From Candidatus Hydrogenedentota bacterium (GTDB lineage Bacteria; Hydrogenedentota; Hydrogenedentia; Hydrogenedentales; SLHB01), in assembly GCA_013349485.1 (NCBI GenBank), contig DUZM01000236.1, positions 1-7,132 on the forward strand: a stretch of DNA of 7,132 nucleotides, read 5' to 3'. Under the pieces are notes generated by a model. It ran no database searches and was not told the origin of the DNA. It saw only the letters and a list, made by a program, of their open reading frames with translations. Within the stretch, counting starts at the first letter, position 1. The number at the start of each line of letters is the position of its first letter. The position numbers and the translations under genes were made by a program. This document shows positions 5,721 through 7,132 of the stretch, piece after piece.

Positions 5721-6130
5721 TATTGCTGGATACGCACATCTGGGTGTGGTGGGTACAGGGCGATCCGCTGTTGGGCGAAGGAGGGCTCGCCGCTTTGGAC
5801 AGGCAGGCGAGCGAAGGCATTGGAGTGAGCGTCTTCTCATGCTGGGAAGTTGCCATGCTCCATGCGCGCGGCAGGTTAACGTTGCCTTGTTCATTGGACG
5901 AATGGATTAAGGCGGCGCTTGTCTATCCAGGTGTGGAATTGGTCAATCTTACCGCGCAAATCGCCATTGAATCGTGCCGTCTTCCCGGTGAATTTCACCG
6001 TGATCCCGCCGACAGAATCCTTGTCGCTACGGCCCGGGGCCTCAGTTGCCGCTTCGTCACTGCTGACGAGAAGATCCTCGCCTATCCCCATGTCAGGGCG
6101 CTGCATCCCGAGGGGCTGGCCCTCGCCTGA
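5717..6130 (+). CDS. vapC: VapC-type PIN-domain toxin
   Basis: A 137-residue PIN-domain ribonuclease, about the usual VapC length. Acidic residues fit the four-residue metal site: D5 (LLDTHIWVWW), E44 (SCWEVAML), D96 or D99 (HRDPADRILVATA) and D117 (TADEKIL). It probably cleaves a tRNA or other RNA when free of its antitoxin; the target cannot be predicted. The ATG at 5717 overlaps the antitoxin's stop by four bases. It has no good ribosome site of its own (AGAGGA is 15 nt away), so translation likely depends on the antitoxin gene, keeping toxin below antitoxin. An upstream TTG at 5702 would add five residues, but MILLDTH is the typical family start. A terminator-like hairpin follows at 6164. 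Confidence 0.93.
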   Translation: MILLDTHIWVWWVQGDPLLGEGGLAALDRQASEGIGVSVFSCWEVAMLHARGRLTLPCSLDEWIKAALVYPGVELVNLTAQIAIESCRLPGEFHRDPADRILVATARGLSCRFVTADEKILAYPHVRALHPEGLALA

Positions 6131-6163
6131 GGCCGAATGCCATAAGTCTACGCTGCCCTTCTA

Positions 6164-6189
6164 CGCGTCGTTTGACGCGGCACATTTTT
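6164..6189 (+). terminator. Probable terminator after vapC
   Basis: CGCGTC (6164-6169) and GACGCG (6174-6179) form a perfect 6-bp stem with loop GTTT, followed after five bases by TTTTT (6185-6189). It lies 33 nt past the vapC stop and before the sigma-factor promoter. The gap between stem and T-run makes it weaker than a classic intrinsic terminator. Confidence 0.45.
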
Positions 6190-6214
6190 CCTGCGCATTT
6201 GGGTGTCGGCGACG

Positions 6215-6223
6215 TGTTATAAG
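6215..6223 (+). promoter_or_regulatory. Candidate extended -10 promoter of the sigma-factor gene
   Basis: TGT followed directly by TATAAG (6218-6223) is an extended -10 with five of six consensus matches. The expected -35 position holds GCATTT, which is poor. Transcription would start near 6230, leaving a leader of about 38 nt before the ATG at 6268. Confidence 0.4.
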
Positions 6224-6267
6224 TAGAATGGATTTGCAGGACCTGGTTTCTGCAACGGAGCTGTGAA

Positions 6268-7132
6268 ATGCCTGCGACGGACGGGGTTCTATTGGCCAAG
6301 TGGGTCGAAGAACGCGACGCGAAAGCGTTCAAGGAGATCGCGTCGCGGCACGCGGGCATGGTCTATGCCACGTGCCGGCGCATCCTGGGCGACGCTGCCG
6401 AGGCCGAAGACGCGGCGCAGGAGTGCTTCGAGGCGCTCGCCCGCACAGTAAAACCGCCCAAAGGGCATCTGGGCGCGTGGTTGCACCGGGTAGCCACAAA
6501 CCGCGCGCTTGATCACATTCGAGCCACCAAACGGCGCCAGCATCGCGAAACGGCATTCGCCGCGCAGAACGGCCACTCTGCGGAGGTTAGACAGGACGAC
6601 GTATACGAATACGTGGACGCAACCATTGCGGAACTGCCCGAGAGACTCCGCTCCGCCGTCGTAGCGCATTTCCTCGAGGACGAATCTTACGCCGCCATTG
6701 CCCGCAGACTCGATATCTCGCCGAGAACCGTCTCACGCCGGGTAGACGACGCCATCGAGCGGATCCGCAAGAAGCTTCGGAGGCGCGGTATAGCCATCGG
6801 CGTCGCCTCGCTGGCCGCGCTGTTGGCGCCACGCGGCGCCGAAGCCGTTCCCCCGACGCTTGTCGCCACCCTCGGTAAACTCGCTTTGTCCGGCGGGGCC
6901 AGTGCCGGCGCAGGAGGTGGCGTTGCTTCTGGCATGTCGTTGGCAACGATTCTGGGAGGATTCTTGATTATGAAAAAGGCAACCATTGGGATCGCAGCGG
7001 TGCTGCTCGCCGTGTTGGCTGTCTGGGGCGTTCAGAAGGCCATGGCGCCCGAGGAACCGGTCCGACCTCTGGTGAAGACTACCACGGCTGAGCTTCAAGG
7101 GACGTTGGTACAATCCGAGGCCGCCGAGGAAA
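6268..7132 (+). CDS. ECF-like sigma factor with membrane-spanning C-terminal extension (partial)
   Basis: The first 288 residues of a sigma-70 family protein; the frame leaves the right edge. GGAG (6257-6260) lies 7 nt before the ATG. Region 2 spans about residues 15-90, with DAAEAEDAAQECFEAL and GAWLHRVATNRALDHIRATK (69-88) as the -10-binding part. Region 4 spans about 115-172, with ELPERLRSAVVAHFLEDESY and the helix-turn-helix AIARRLDISPRTVSRRVDDA. Most ECF factors end near here, but this one continues: an Ala/Leu-rich stretch (176-187), a Gly/Ala-rich linker (207-223) and a strong hydrophobic segment (238-256) after MKK, then a polar region. This fits a membrane-tethered sigma with an outer domain, as I recall from Planctomycetes and related phyla, where the extension may sense signals in place of a separate anti-sigma factor. 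No anti-sigma gene is seen in the window. A well-formed internal start at 6970 leaves open a second product. Confidence 0.88.
   Translation, partial: MPATDGVLLAKWVEERDAKAFKEIASRHAGMVYATCRRILGDAAEAEDAAQECFEALARTVKPPKGHLGAWLHRVATNRALDHIRATKRRQHRETAFAAQNGHSAEVRQDDVYEYVDATIAELPERLRSAVVAHFLEDESYAAIARRLDISPRTVSRRVDDAIERIRKKLRRRGIAIGVASLAALLAPRGAEAVPPTLVATLGKLALSGGASAGAGGGVASGMSLATILGGFLIMKKATIGIAAVLLAVLAVWGVQKAMAPEEPVRPLVKTTTAELQGTLVQSEAAEE
6954..6972 (+). promoter_or_regulatory. Internal ribosome site and in-frame ATG within the sigma gene
   Basis: GGGAGGA (6954-6960) precedes an in-frame ATG (6970-6972, Met235) by 9 nt. Translation from it would give MKKATIGIAAVLLAVLAVWG, which looks like a signal peptide or N-terminal anchor. 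Glycine codons GGA-GGA partly explain the purine run, so it may be chance. Use of this start is inferred. Confidence 0.3.

Noticed and set aside
1..7132. CRISPR array, tRNA gene, insertion sequence or prophage
   Set aside because: I saw no regularly spaced repeats, cloverleaf pattern, transposase, integrase or terminal repeats.

Overview
This is a bacterial window with strong Shine-Dalgarno sites and GC-rich core genes. It has two tRNA-synthetase genes on the minus strand and accessory genes on the plus strand. The organism cannot be identified from the sequence. A GlnRS beside a bacterial-type GluRS, plus an ECF-like sigma factor with a membrane-spanning C-terminal extension, would fit a Planctomycetes/Verrucomicrobia/Hydrogenedentota-like lineage; this is a low-confidence inference.

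Layout. Positions 1-943 (minus) hold the N-terminal 314 residues of glutamyl-tRNA synthetase (gltX), which runs off the left edge. Positions 1130-1814 (plus) hold a toxin-antitoxin-like pair: a PIN-domain protein with the YLETS signature, then a 60-residue partner gene overlapping it by 23 nt. Positions 1871-3568 (minus) hold a complete glutaminyl-tRNA synthetase (glnS). Positions 3569-3905 are a divergent intergenic region. Positions 3906-4979 (plus) encode an exported protein of unknown function with a central PDZ domain. Positions 5154-6130 (plus) hold a minimal nucleotidyltransferase (MNT), a short antitoxin and a VapC-type PIN toxin; the last two overlap by ATGA. From 6268 to the right edge (plus) is an ECF-type sigma factor with a C-terminal hydrophobic segment, cut off by the window.

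How the parts relate. gltX and glnS charge tRNA-Glu and tRNA-Gln. They share a 20-bp upstream box (16 of 20 identical) ending about 55 nt before each start codon, which suggests similar promoters or common control. The PIN pair lies between them on the opposite strand, as if inserted into a glnS-gltX tandem. Three loci of toxin-antitoxin character sit within about 5 kb. The MNT gene has no HEPN partner and may be co-transcribed with the downstream VapBC-like pair.

I found no tRNA, rRNA, CRISPR array, transposase or prophage gene. The observations most worth checking are the shared synthetase promoter box, the two mutually exclusive hairpins that can hide the PIN toxin's ribosome binding site, the orphan MNT beside VapBC, and a well-formed internal start in the sigma-factor extension.
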